This document shows, piece by piece, positions 16,311 to 24,678 of a stretch of 64,000 bases of DNA (positions within the stretch are counted from its first letter, which is position 1; every line of letters starts with the position of its first letter). This stretch comes from CAZTTG01 sp964615935 (GTDB lineage: Bacteria > Planctomycetota > UBA1135 > GCA-002686595). Below the pieces are notes generated by a model, which was not told where the DNA came from, searched no databases, and was given only the letters and a program-made list of their open reading frames with translations. A program made the position numbers and the translations under genes. The stretch is from assembly GCA_964615935.1 (NCBI GenBank), contig CAZTTG010000015.1, forward strand, positions 1 through 64,000. The letters are read 5' to 3'.

Positions 16311-18758
16311 GTGTCGAAGACGGTTTGGAGCATACCGGGCGGAGATCGGGCACCTCGGATGCCCGGGGTGCGGTGGACCGGCGATGGGATCCAGGCCCCC
16401 GCTCCGCGGCGGCGCGGCTCGGCCCTGGTCCCGACGCTGATCGTGGTGTCGGCCCTGGCCACTTTGGGTCTGGCCATGCTGTCCTCGAGCCTCGACGGGG
16501 CCCGCACGGTCAACTTCGAGGACGACGAGTACAGCCTCACCAGCGCCGTGGAGAGCGTGGCCGCCCTGGCCGCGGAGAACCTGTGGACCGGCTTCCTGGC
16601 GCTGGACTCCGGCACGCCCGGCAGCATCGCCCAGTTCCGGACCTTCCTGGACGGCCAGGGCGTGCTCAACGACCCCAACTCCCTGAGCGGCACGGGCACA
16701 CCACCCAACGCCCAGCAGGGCACCGAGATCACCTCCATCCTGAACCTGCCCGCCGGAGGGTTGGGCGGCGCGCTGTTCGACAGCGTCCAGGTGGACGCCG
16801 TGCGGATCTACCGCCTGGACGATCTGGGCAGCGAGTCCACCCAGCTCTACTTCACCGTGTCGGCCAGCACCCAGCGCGGCCAGGGCATCGTCAACCCGGT
16901 GCTGAACCGCGGCCTGCAGGTGCTGTACACGGTGGAGCCGCAGGTCTTCGAGGGCTTCGAGTACGGCCTGCTCTCGAACAACGTCAACTGCATCTTCTGC
17001 CACACGCAGGTGGATACCGTCGAGCGCTACTACAACCAGGATCCGGCCCTGTTCGGCAGCTTCGAGCGGGTACGGGTGGGCACCCTCGAGGCGCTCATGA
17101 TCCGCCACGACATGGACGGCAAGCACTGGCTGCTGAACGACTACGACGCCGACTCCTACATCGCCGGGACGCTGTGCACCCGCGGCGCGGCCACCGACCA
17201 CGACGGGGTTCCCATCGCTGACTGGAACGCCCTCTCCTTCGGCAACTTCGACTTCGACGCCACCGGCAAGATCGTGCAGGACGCCTGGGGCAACATGTGC
17301 TCAGGCCGCTTCTCCCCCGCCGGCCTGCCCCTGCAGCCGCTGGAGAACCTGTACCTCGACTACCCGCTGGTCTACAGCCAGATGATCGACGGACCCCTGC
17401 CCGACTACTTCCCGGCGCCCATCCCCGACGACGGCGGGGCCTGGGCCGGGGGCGGCAACCCGGCCGACGCCGGGAACCGTCGGGTGGACGACTCCGAGTT
17501 CGACGCCCTGGCCCAAACGGCCGAGGGGGCCATCGTGGCCGGCATCCTGACCCACAAGGTCCACGGCGACAACATCACCACCGTCGGCGAGTACGCCGAG
17601 GCCCTCTTCGTCGGCAACGTGCCCAGCCTGGGATCGGTGACCGACGGCAACGTGGTGCTCTCGGGCACCGAGGCCAATCCCATCGTGATCGACGGCACCA
17701 TCGCGGTCGATGGGGACGTGATCATCAACGGCTGGGTCAAGGGGACCGGCGCCATCATCGCCCGGGGGAACATCTACGTCCCCACCGACCTGCACTACCT
17801 GGACGCCACGGACGGGGCGGGTGGCCGCATCTTCGGCCTCGCCCCCGACGGCACCGACAACGCCCTGGGCCTCTCGGCCGGCGGCAACGTGCTCATCGGG
17901 GACTTCATGCGGCCCACCGTGCTGCAGCCCAACATGACCCGGCTGGAGCCCGGCAAGTACCTGACCGTCACCGGGGACGCCGGCGGCGGCTGGTCGTTCT
18001 CCCTGGCGGAGATGTCGCTCTTCAATCGCACCGAGTGGGCGCGCACGCAGCCCATGCTGCCGGCGCCGGGGGGTGAGGCCGGCCAGCCGCCGGCCACCTG
18101 GTCGGTGCCCAACCCGGAGTACACCAAGTACAACCCGCCGGGGGGCGAGCCCTACGTGCCGCGCTACTACCAGTTCGGGCCGGGCGACGACGTGCCCATC
18201 TACAACCGGGGCAACATCGGCTTCGACCCCGCCACCGGCACCTGGATGGGTGACACCGAGGTGCCGCTGGAGTGGGACCTGACCCTCCTGGACGTCATGG
18301 ATCCGGGCAACCCCTCCGATCCCTACCTGTACGACGCCCTGGGGGACCCGATCGCCTCCCTCTGTCAGATGACCCCCACGAACACCTGGATCTCCGACGC
18401 CCTCTACAAGAAGAGCATCGAGTACTTCGAGGACACGCGGGTGTGGGGAGAATCCATGAAGATCGACGCCCTGGTGTACACCAACAACGCGATCATGGCG
18501 ACCATCAACCGCGTGAGCCCCTTCACCGGACAGATGCTGCTCAACGGCTCGCTGATATGCGCCGACCTGGGCATGCTGGTGCCCTCGCACAGGGACGCCT
18601 CGACCGCCGGGACGCCGGCCAACCCGCCGGGATCCGAGTATCAGATCGGCCTGCAGCTCAACTTCGACCGCCGGCTGAAGGACATGCTCAACGTGCGCAA
18701 CCCGCTGCAGGTCACCCTCAAGCGCACGCGCTGGGACCCCACCGCCAATATGCTCTAG
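16311..18758 (+). CDS. Large PilX-like exported protein with a CxxCH haem-binding motif
   Basis: An 815 aa protein starting at GTG 16311 with GGGGAGG just upstream. Residues 33-60 (RRRGSALVPTL then a hydrophobic helix) look like a PilX/GspK-type N-terminus, but the +5 glutamate is absent. A CxxCH motif (C227, C230, H231 in NCIFCHTQ) could bind one c-type haem. A region around residues 460-520 has alternating V/I/G-rich short strands (NVVLSG, IVIDGTIAV, GAIIARGNIYV) suggesting a beta-helix or polymer-like fold. It is the third gene of the pilin-like operon. Its stop overlaps the stop of the convergent gene (CTAG at 18755-18758). No database family was recognised over the full length. Confidence 0.78.
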   Translation: MSKTVWSIPGGDRAPRMPGVRWTGDGIQAPAPRRRGSALVPTLIVVSALATLGLAMLSSSLDGARTVNFEDDEYSLTSAVESVAALAAENLWTGFLALDSGTPGSIAQFRTFLDGQGVLNDPNSLSGTGTPPNAQQGTEITSILNLPAGGLGGALFDSVQVDAVRIYRLDDLGSESTQLYFTVSASTQRGQGIVNPVLNRGLQVLYTVEPQVFEGFEYGLLSNNVNCIFCHTQVDTVERYYNQDPALFGSFERVRVGTLEALMIRHDMDGKHWLLNDYDADSYIAGTLCTRGAATDHDGVPIADWNALSFGNFDFDATGKIVQDAWGNMCSGRFSPAGLPLQPLENLYLDYPLVYSQMIDGPLPDYFPAPIPDDGGAWAGGGNPADAGNRRVDDSEFDALAQTAEGAIVAGILTHKVHGDNITTVGEYAEALFVGNVPSLGSVTDGNVVLSGTEANPIVIDGTIAVDGDVIINGWVKGTGAIIARGNIYVPTDLHYLDATDGAGGRIFGLAPDGTDNALGLSAGGNVLIGDFMRPTVLQPNMTRLEPGKYLTVTGDAGGGWSFSLAEMSLFNRTEWARTQPMLPAPGGEAGQPPATWSVPNPEYTKYNPPGGEPYVPRYYQFGPGDDVPIYNRGNIGFDPATGTWMGDTEVPLEWDLTLLDVMDPGNPSDPYLYDALGDPIASLCQMTPTNTWISDALYKKSIEYFEDTRVWGESMKIDALVYTNNAIMATINRVSPFTGQMLLNGSLICADLGMLVPSHRDASTAGTPANPPGSEYQIGLQLNFDRRLKDMLNVRNPLQVTLKRTRWDPTANML

Positions 18759-18940
18759 GGGATGATCACCACCGGCACCGGGTTGGACACGAAGTCGAAG
18801 GGGCCCTTCAGCAGGTAGGCGAAGTCCAGCCGCATGCCCACCATGCTCGGCGGCAGGGGGCCCAGGGTGTCGAAGGTGGCGGTCGCCTGTCCGGCGCCGT
18901 CCAGCGTGCCGAGGAAGCCCGAGAAGCTCGGCCCGTTGAG
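18755..18940 (-). pseudogene. C-terminal remnant separated by an in-frame TAG
   Basis: Continues in the same frame as the gene at 18941-19987 for about 61 codons beyond its TAG stop, ending at a second TAG. The translation contains SGFLGTLDGAGQATATFD, TLGPLPPSMVG and SNPVPVVI, a C-terminal tail common in planctomycete secreted proteins. It has no start of its own. The gene was therefore longer, and the amber codon at 18941-18943 is a recent nonsense mutation, a sequencing error, or a read-through site. Confidence 0.8.
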
Positions 18941-19987
18941 CTACGACAGGATCCGGTTCATGTACCAGTCGCGGTTCAGAGGTAGGGTGACCAGCCCGCC
19001 GCGCAGGGGCATGCCCGGGCTGGTCCCGCTGGCGCTCCCCAGGAGGTAGTAGGTCCTGCCCGCCCGGGCCGGGCCCGCATCCAGCTGGAGGAGGACGCTG
19101 CCGCCGGTGGCCGCGGAGATCCTCGATGCATCCGCGCCGAGGGAGGTCTCCTGCCAACCCGCCAGCCGGGCCCACAGCCACCAGGCCGCGTAGGCCTTCT
19201 GGTTGGCGTTGAGGGGCTGGGTGTGGGCCGCCGCGCAGTCGAACCAGTCGGCCCCCAGCACGTGGGAGTCCTGCCACTGCGTGGCCCAGTTGCCCAGGGC
19301 GTGCCCGGCCGCGTCCCAGTAGCGGCAGTCGTCGTCGGCGTACTCGAAGTGCGTACCGTCGGCGTCGTAGCTCTCGATGTCGGCGAAGTCGTACAGGATC
19401 TTCCCGTTGGCCAGGCAGTGGTCCCGGATCTGCTGGTTGCGGGCGTTGGTGTTGGCCATCTTCCCGTATTCGAGGTGTCCGGTCATGTACACGAACATGA
19501 CGTGGGGGTAGTCGACCTCGAGCTGGCTCATGGGCGCCAGGTAGCGGTCGATCATGTTCTGCGCGGTGTAGTCGGAGACCTGCCCGCACCAGGCCCAGAT
19601 GATCACGTTGACGTCCGAGTTGGCCGGGTTGTCCAGGTAGGCCCGGGTCTTGTCCACCCACAGGGGGTAGTAGCCGAGGTCCCCGCTCATGGCGTAGTCG
19701 TGCAGGTCGAGGGCGCCCCCCGTGCCGCCGTCGTTCCAGGCGAACTGGGGCCCGCCGACACCTCCGGTGAAGCCGACCAGGCCGGTCATGCCGGTGGTGA
19801 TCTGGCTGCCGTGAGAGGTGTGCCCGTAGGCGATGTGCAGCTCGCGCTTGGCCGCCTCGATCCACTGCGGCGGGATCTGGGTGACGTCCGCGCAGCGGTG
19901 GTCGACGATGACCGCCTCGCCCGCGGCGAGGGCCGGTATCGAACTGAGACAGAGGGTCAGAGCGCTGATGAGTCGCGAAACGCCCAT
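18941..19987 (-). CDS. Secreted SGNH-like protein, truncated by an in-frame stop
   Basis: A 348 aa protein with a signal peptide (about residues 1-22, ending ALAAG). It has an IAYGHTSHGSQ segment near residue 53, placed like block I of SGNH/GDSL-type hydrolases, and later CGQVSDY and VYMTGHLEYG. These resemble a divergent SGNH esterase or acyltransferase fold, but a catalytic triad cannot be confirmed. The ATG at 19987 is chosen because the signal peptide starts there. The frame stops at TAG 18941-18943, yet homologous-looking sequence continues to 18755. With read-through the protein would be 409 or 410 aa. Confidence 0.72.
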   Translation of the reverse strand: MGVSRLISALTLCLSSIPALAAGEAVIVDHRCADVTQIPPQWIEAAKRELHIAYGHTSHGSQITTGMTGLVGFTGGVGGPQFAWNDGGTGGALDLHDYAMSGDLGYYPLWVDKTRAYLDNPANSDVNVIIWAWCGQVSDYTAQNMIDRYLAPMSQLEVDYPHVMFVYMTGHLEYGKMANTNARNQQIRDHCLANGKILYDFADIESYDADGTHFEYADDDCRYWDAAGHALGNWATQWQDSHVLGADWFDCAAAHTQPLNANQKAYAAWWLWARLAGWQETSLGADASRISAATGGSVLLQLDAGPARAGRTYYLLGSASGTSPGMPLRGGLVTLPLNRDWYMNRILS

Positions 19988-20096
19988 GGGGGCTCCTGCG
20001 CTGGGGACGTCGGGGGGGGGATCCTCGCGGGGACGAGGGCGGGCCTGCGCACCCGCTACCAGATAATACCCCCTACCCAAATACCGATCGGGGCAA

Positions 20097-20110
20097 CCCG
20101 CGAAAGCGGG
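20097..20110 (+). other. GAAA-tetraloop hairpin in the leader of the SGNH gene
   Basis: CCCGC-GAAA-GCGGG with GGGGCAA just before it and GAGG just after, about 110 nt upstream of the gene at 20221. The local look recalls one half of a GEMM (c-di-GMP) riboswitch, but the conserved ACGCAAAGCC segment and the second stem are not present as expected. Confidence 0.25.
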
Positions 20111-20220
20111 GAGGTTCCCGGGGATTCTCAACCCGAGAAGCCGGCGCGCCGAGGAAGGAGTGACTCCGATCCGCGCTCGAGACCTGCTCGGGCCAGCCAC
20201 ACCCAAGGCGTCGCGATCCC

Positions 20221-21183
20221 ATGAAGCCGATCCTCTTGATCCTGCTGCTCCTGTGCGCGCTGCTGGCAGCCGGCGCCTTCGTGCCCGTCGGCGGCGATGA
20301 TGCGATCCATCAGGGCCCCTCGACCGAAGCCCCGACCCTGGACCTGTCCGGCTTCTCCGACGAGGCCCCGGGCGAGGCGCTGCGTATGCTGTTCATCCAC
20401 CACTCGGTCGGCGGGACGCTCCTGGCTGAGGAGGGGCCGGTCGCGGGCGCGAGCTGCATCTTCGAATCGCACCCCAACGGGGGCGGCCTGCGCGCGGCGC
20501 TCGCCGCGGCGGGCTACGAGGTCCACGAAGCCTCCTACGGCAGCCGGGTGGGCTCCGCGACCGATCTCTTCGACTGGCTGCCCAAGTTCCGCGACGACAT
20601 GGAGGCCGTCTTGGCCACCGACCGGCAGGACGCGGTCTACCCGGACGAGCGACGCAACCGGATCGTCATGTTCAAGTCCTGCTTCCCCAACAGCGACTTC
20701 GTCGCCGAGGGAGAGGCGCCGGGCGATCCGGAGGGACCCGAGCTGACGTACTGGAACGCGCGGGCCTCGCTGACGGAGCTGCGCCAGCACCTCGCCGCGC
20801 GGCCCGACGTGCTCTTCGTCTACCTGACCGCCCCCCCCCTGGTACGCCAGCAGGCCCAGCCGGCCTGGCGCTGGCTGGCCAAGACCCTGCTCGGCCGCCA
20901 GCAGAGCATCGCCGAGCATCGCCGCCGCGCCGCCCTGGCCCGGCGCTTCAACGACTGGGTCGTCTCGCCCGAGGGCTGGCTGGCCGGCTACCCGCAGCGC
21001 AACCTGGTGGCCTTCGACTACTTCGGCGTCCTGACCGGAGACCGGACGTGCGACTTCTCGCGCTACCCGACGGGCGGCGGGGCCGACTCGCACCCCAGCG
21101 CGGAGGGCAACCGGCGGGCGGCCGCCGAGCTCCTGCCCCTGCTCAACCGCGCGGTGCGCCGCGCGGGTCTGATCGACGGCTAG
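20221..21183 (+). CDS. Exported SGNH-like hydrolase or O-acyltransferase family protein
   Basis: A 320 aa protein with an N-terminal signal sequence or anchor (residues 3-20). LFIHHSVGG puts a candidate nucleophile at Ser62. FKSCFPNSDF follows the second strand, and ADSHPSAEGN supplies D289 and H291 near the C-terminus. This order (Ser, Gly/Asn region, then Asp-x-His) resembles SGNH-fold hydrolases with an unusual HHSxGG block I. It is clearly homologous to the protein at 24679-25584, which lacks the signal sequence. The substrate is unknown. Ester removal from, or transfer to, a surface glycan is possible given the neighbours. Its stop overlaps that of the convergent nadE-like gene (CTAG at 21180-21183). 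Confidence 0.75.
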   Translation: MKPILLILLLLCALLAAGAFVPVGGDDAIHQGPSTEAPTLDLSGFSDEAPGEALRMLFIHHSVGGTLLAEEGPVAGASCIFESHPNGGGLRAALAAAGYEVHEASYGSRVGSATDLFDWLPKFRDDMEAVLATDRQDAVYPDERRNRIVMFKSCFPNSDFVAEGEAPGDPEGPELTYWNARASLTELRQHLAARPDVLFVYLTAPPLVRQQAQPAWRWLAKTLLGRQQSIAEHRRRAALARRFNDWVVSPEGWLAGYPQRNLVAFDYFGVLTGDRTCDFSRYPTGGGADSHPSAEGNRRAAAELLPLLNRAVRRAGLIDG

Positions 21184-22190
21184 ACGGCCGCCCGGCCGGC
21201 CTCCTCCGGCGTCCCTCCGCGGGACCCCAGCCCCAGCGGCGGGGTGCGCAGCCACTCGGTGGTCCGCTGCTTGCGGGCGATGTCGTTGAACACACACTGC
21301 ACCTGGTGCTCGCCGAGCTGCATCTCGAGCGCGGCCTCGCCCGCCGGGACCTCGTGCTCGAAGGCGTACCACAAGAGGTCCAGGGTCTCGAATGGGAGGC
21401 GGAAGTAGAACTCCTTCTGGGTGCTGCCGGCGCTGTAGGTGTCGGAGGTCGGCGGCCGGGTGCGGATGGCCTCGGGGACCCCCAGGTGCTCGGCGAGCTG
21501 GTAGACCTGGGTCTTGTACAGGTGGCTGATGGGACAGGCGTCCATGGCGCTGTCGCCGTACTTGACGAAGAAGCCCAGCTCGTGCTCGTTCTTGGGCTGG
21601 GTACCGAGGACCGCAAAGTCCCGGAGCTCGGCGTGGTAGTAGATCATCGCCGCCCGGCTGCGCTGCTTGAAGTTGGAGGCCGCCACGATCTGCCGGAGCT
21701 GGTCGGACCGCAGGCGCTTCTTGCGCTCGACGCCCTCGGGACTGACGATCGTGGCGCTGAAGACGTTCAGGGTCTCCCGCTCCAGGATGTCGTCGGGCAG
21801 GGTGATCTTGAGCTTATAGCGCCGGTCGTACTCCGGGAACACCGAGCTCACCGCCTCGTCCCGGCGCCAGTAGCAGCCGAAGCCCTCCAGGGCCGGCGTG
21901 ACGTCCTCGACGATCGGTTCGACTCCGAACTGCTGGCACACCTGCGCGCCCAGCTCGCGGCTGAGGGGGTCGGACTCGCGCTCCGGCAGGAGCAGGGCCA
22001 CGATCCGATCGGCCCCCAGCGCCCGCACCGCCAGTCCCAGGACGACGGCCGAATCGACGCCGCCGCTCACGCCCAATGCCCCGCCGCGCCGCTTGAGCAC
22101 ATCCAGCACGTCTTCGCGCAGCCGGTCCGCGATGCGCTGGACCTCGTGCTCGGCGTCGAGCGTCAGGACGTCCCTGTGGAAGCGTTTCAT
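21180..22190 (-). CDS. NadE-like ATP-pyrophosphatase (NAD synthase family)
   Basis: A 336 aa N-type ATP pyrophosphatase. The PP-loop GVSGGVDSAVV (about residues 39-49) adenylates a carbonyl substrate for amination. KNEHELGFFVKYGDSA matches the NadE region that contacts deamido-NAD, and PPTSDTYSAGST follows. No nitrilase-type glutaminase domain is fused, so it would use ammonia. It may be genuine NAD synthase, but it is coupled by an ATGA overlap to asnB and sits in a cassette with ACP and an acyl-AMP ligase. NadE-like enzymes in such clusters are thought to be recruited for amidation of other substrates. The latter is inference. Confidence 0.8.
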   Translation of the reverse strand: MKRFHRDVLTLDAEHEVQRIADRLREDVLDVLKRRGGALGVSGGVDSAVVLGLAVRALGADRIVALLLPERESDPLSRELGAQVCQQFGVEPIVEDVTPALEGFGCYWRRDEAVSSVFPEYDRRYKLKITLPDDILERETLNVFSATIVSPEGVERKKRLRSDQLRQIVAASNFKQRSRAAMIYYHAELRDFAVLGTQPKNEHELGFFVKYGDSAMDACPISHLYKTQVYQLAEHLGVPEAIRTRPPTSDTYSAGSTQKEFYFRLPFETLDLLWYAFEHEVPAGEAALEMQLGEHQVQCVFNDIARKQRTTEWLRTPPLGLGSRGGTPEEAGRAAV

Positions 22191-24211
22191 AGGCTCTTCT
22201 CCAGTGTGCAGTGGGCGACCGTCTTGACGTCGTCGCCCTCGTTCAGGGTCGATCGCTCGCGGCGCTGTTCCACGAACTGATGATGGACAAGCTGGGTGGA
22301 GAGGATCCCCGCCAGGGCCATCTCGTCGCCCTCGCCCAGCGCGCCTCGCCGCCGGAGCTTCTCCAGCAGGAGGCCCACCGCCCGAGGCTCGAAGCAGCCG
22401 GCCTCCTCGATGATCCGCGGCTCGAGGAGCTCGGCCACCCACTCCAGGGGCTGGCCGTCGATGAAGAAGCAGGCGTGGATGGGGGCGCGGTAGGGCTGCT
22501 TGCGCCGGCCCAGGATCTCCTCCGGCAGGAGGTCCCTCACCGCGCGCTTGAGCACCAGCTTCTCGTTCAGCCCCCTCAGCTTGAGCCCCGGTGGCAGCCG
22601 GTTGCAGAGCTCGACCACCCGGTGATCCAGGAAGGGGAAGCGGCCCTCGACCGAGTGCGCCATGGCCATCCGATCGCCCTGGGAGGACAGCAGGTACTCC
22701 GGCAGGAAGACGGTCGCCTCCAGGTACTGGGCCCGGGCCAGGGGGCTCCAGCGCGGGAAGTCCGCCGGCAGGGCCAGCTCGTCCCAGGGCTCGGCGTCGG
22801 GCTCCGAGCGGCCCTCGGCGATCGCCGCGCGCAGGGGCTCGGAGAACAGGCGCCGGGCGCGCCCCGTGTTCCGCCAGCGGATCTCGTGGGAGAAGCAGGG
22901 GCCGGAGGCCCGCTCGAGCCCGCGGCCGAAGAAGGCCTCGAGCCCGGCCTGCCCCCCCCCGGTCAGGTCGCCGATGTAGGGGTACAGCCGGTTCAGCAGG
23001 GCCGGGCGCCGGCGCGAGCCGGGCTGGCGCGCCCAGAAGCGGCGCACCTTGGCCTCCTTGAAGAGGTCGTAGCCGGCCAGGAACTCGTCGGCCCCCTCCC
23101 CGGTCAGGACCACCTTGAAGCCGCTGTCGCGCACCCGCTCCGAGAGCAGGAACATGGGCGCCGGAGAGGTGCGCACGATCGGCGTCTCGGCGTGCCAGAT
23201 CACCTCCGGGAAGGCGCGGCCGAGCGCGGCGTGGCTGCAGGTGAGCGGGTGGTGGTCGCACCCGAGATGGTCGGCCATGCGGCGCTGGAAGCCGCTCTCG
23301 TCGAAGGCCGCGTCGTCGAAGGCGATCGAGAAGGTCTCCAGCCGGCTGGCCGCGTGGCGGCGCACCAGGGCGGCGATGGCCGAGGAGTCCAGCCCGCCGC
23401 TCAGGTAGGCCCCCACCGGAACGTCCGCCCGCAGGCGCAGCCGGGTCGCGTCGACCAGCAGCCCACGCAGCTCGCGGGCGGCCTCCTCGAGGTCCACGTC
23501 GAGCTCACGGCCGGCCTCGGGGAAGTCCGGCTCCCACCAGCGCTCCACGCGAGGCGGCGCTTCGGGGCGGGCCAGGAGCCAGTGGCCGGGAGGCAGGGAG
23601 GAGATCCCCTGGAAGGCCGTCCGCGGGCTGCGTGGGCTCCACATCGAGAAGATCTGATCCAGGGCCAGCGGGTCCAGGCGGACGTCGACCGAGGGGTGGG
23701 CCAGGAGCCCCTTGATCTCCGAGGCGAAGATCAGATCGTCGCCCCGCCGGGTCCAGTAGAGGGGCCGGATGCCCAGGCGGTCGCGAGCCAGGAACAGCTC
23801 TTGTCGGCGCTCGTCCCAGATCGCCAGGGCGAACTGGCCGTTGAGGTGGTGGAGGCAGTCGGGCCCGTGCTGCTCAAAGAGGTGGAGGACCACCTCGGTG
23901 TCCGAGCGGGTCACGAAGCGGTGCCCCTGACGCTGGAGCTCCGCGCGCAGCTCGGGGAAGTTGAAGACCTCCCCGTTGAAGACGATCCACAGGCTGCCGT
24001 CCTCGTTGCCGATGGGCTGCTGCCCCCCGGCCAGGTCGATGATGCTCAGCCGGGCGCTGCCCAGCCCCAGGCTGCAGGCCGTGTCCTCGAAGGTGTAGAC
24101 GCCGAACTGGTCGGGCCCCCGATGCCGCAGGGCGCCCAGCATGCGCCTCGTGCGGTCCGCGTCCGCCGACCCGGCTCCCCCGCGGCCCAGGCAGCCGACG
24201 ATCCCGCACAC
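22187..24211 (-). CDS. asnB: AsnB-type glutamine-hydrolysing asparagine synthetase
   Basis: A 674 aa class II glutamine amidotransferase fused to an AsnB synthetase domain. The GTG start places Cys at position 2 (MCGIVG), the processed nucleophile. GNEDGSLWIVFNGE and RSDTEVVLH are glutaminase-domain motifs. The synthetase PP-loop is YLSGGLDSSAIAALV, followed by SIAFDDAAFDE and LTGEGADEF. It is longer than E. coli AsnB (554 aa), as is usual for secondary-metabolism or O-antigen amidotransferases that amidate carboxylates other than aspartate. It overlaps the nadE-like gene. A 218-nt gap before the ACP gene contains palindromic element copy 2. Confidence 0.9.
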   Translation of the reverse strand: MCGIVGCLGRGGAGSADADRTRRMLGALRHRGPDQFGVYTFEDTACSLGLGSARLSIIDLAGGQQPIGNEDGSLWIVFNGEVFNFPELRAELQRQGHRFVTRSDTEVVLHLFEQHGPDCLHHLNGQFALAIWDERRQELFLARDRLGIRPLYWTRRGDDLIFASEIKGLLAHPSVDVRLDPLALDQIFSMWSPRSPRTAFQGISSLPPGHWLLARPEAPPRVERWWEPDFPEAGRELDVDLEEAARELRGLLVDATRLRLRADVPVGAYLSGGLDSSAIAALVRRHAASRLETFSIAFDDAAFDESGFQRRMADHLGCDHHPLTCSHAALGRAFPEVIWHAETPIVRTSPAPMFLLSERVRDSGFKVVLTGEGADEFLAGYDLFKEAKVRRFWARQPGSRRRPALLNRLYPYIGDLTGGGQAGLEAFFGRGLERASGPCFSHEIRWRNTGRARRLFSEPLRAAIAEGRSEPDAEPWDELALPADFPRWSPLARAQYLEATVFLPEYLLSSQGDRMAMAHSVEGRFPFLDHRVVELCNRLPPGLKLRGLNEKLVLKRAVRDLLPEEILGRRKQPYRAPIHACFFIDGQPLEWVAELLEPRIIEEAGCFEPRAVGLLLEKLRRRGALGEGDEMALAGILSTQLVHHQFVEQRRERSTLNEGDDVKTVAHCTLEKSL

Positions 24212-24263
24212 CTAGCCGCGGCCCTCCCGCGGCCGGCCCGTGCGGGCGCCGGGCTCGCGCTCG

Positions 24264-24425
24264 AGTGCAGCAACCCGGAAGTTCCGGCTCCCCTGCTGAG
24301 TCTCTCGGCGTCGCTGGCAAGGCGCGCCGACGACGCGTATTCGCTGTGATACTCGGAGGAGGCGCAACGCCGCCAGCGGCGTCGAGAGGCCCGCAGGGGA
24401 GCCGGAACTTCCGGGTTGTTGCACT
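24264..24425. repeat. Palindromic element, copy 2 (shared core, locus-specific arms)
   Basis: A 162-nt element with 33-nt terminal arms (24264-24296 with 24393-24425) that pair with one G.T wobble. Pairing then continues to about 54 bp in total with three more G.T wobbles, one A.C and one bulge. The core at about 24315-24375 matches copy 1 (TGGCAAGGCG, CGACGACGCGTATTCG, ACTCGGAGGA, GCAACGCCGCCA). Stem GCGCC/GGCGC replaces GCAGC/GCTGC of copy 1, so pairing is kept by covariation. The arms share nothing with copy 1. It lies between the ACP and asnB genes. Confidence 0.9.
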
Positions 24426-24429
24426 AGGC

Positions 24430-24675
24430 TCATGCCACCTTGGCCTCGATGTAGGAGGTCAGGCGGTTCACCGAGTCGAAGTGCTCGGGAACGATCTCGG
24501 TGTCGGCGACCTCCACCTCGAAGGCCTCCTCCAGGAACTGGGTCAGCTCCAGGATGCCGGTCGAGTCCACCACCCCATCCTCCACCAGCGAGGCCTCGTC
24601 GGACAGGGGGAAGCCCTCCGTGCTGAGCAGGAAGTTCTCGGCCAGGAAGTTGCGGATCCTCTGGCGTACGTCCAT
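24430..24675 (-). CDS. Acyl carrier protein
   Basis: An 81 aa acidic four-helix carrier protein. Ser38 in GVVDSTGILEL is the phosphopantetheine attachment site; the usual DSL is DST here. It is not the fatty-acid AcpP, because it lies in a cassette with its own acyl-AMP ligase, SGNH protein, acyltransferase and AsnB. It probably tethers an aminoacyl or acyl intermediate. It starts 3 nt after the stop of the SGNH gene, so the two are coupled. Confidence 0.9.
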   Translation of the reverse strand: MDVRQRIRNFLAENFLLSTEGFPLSDEASLVEDGVVDSTGILELTQFLEEAFEVEVADTEIVPEHFDSVNRLTSYIEAKVA

Positions 24676-24678
24676 TCG

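Noticed and set aside
24264..24425. Palindromic elements as integron attC sites or IS ends
   Set aside because: No RYYYAAC/GTTRRRY boxes, no target duplications of fixed length and no transposase or integrase nearby. The arms differ completely between the copies.
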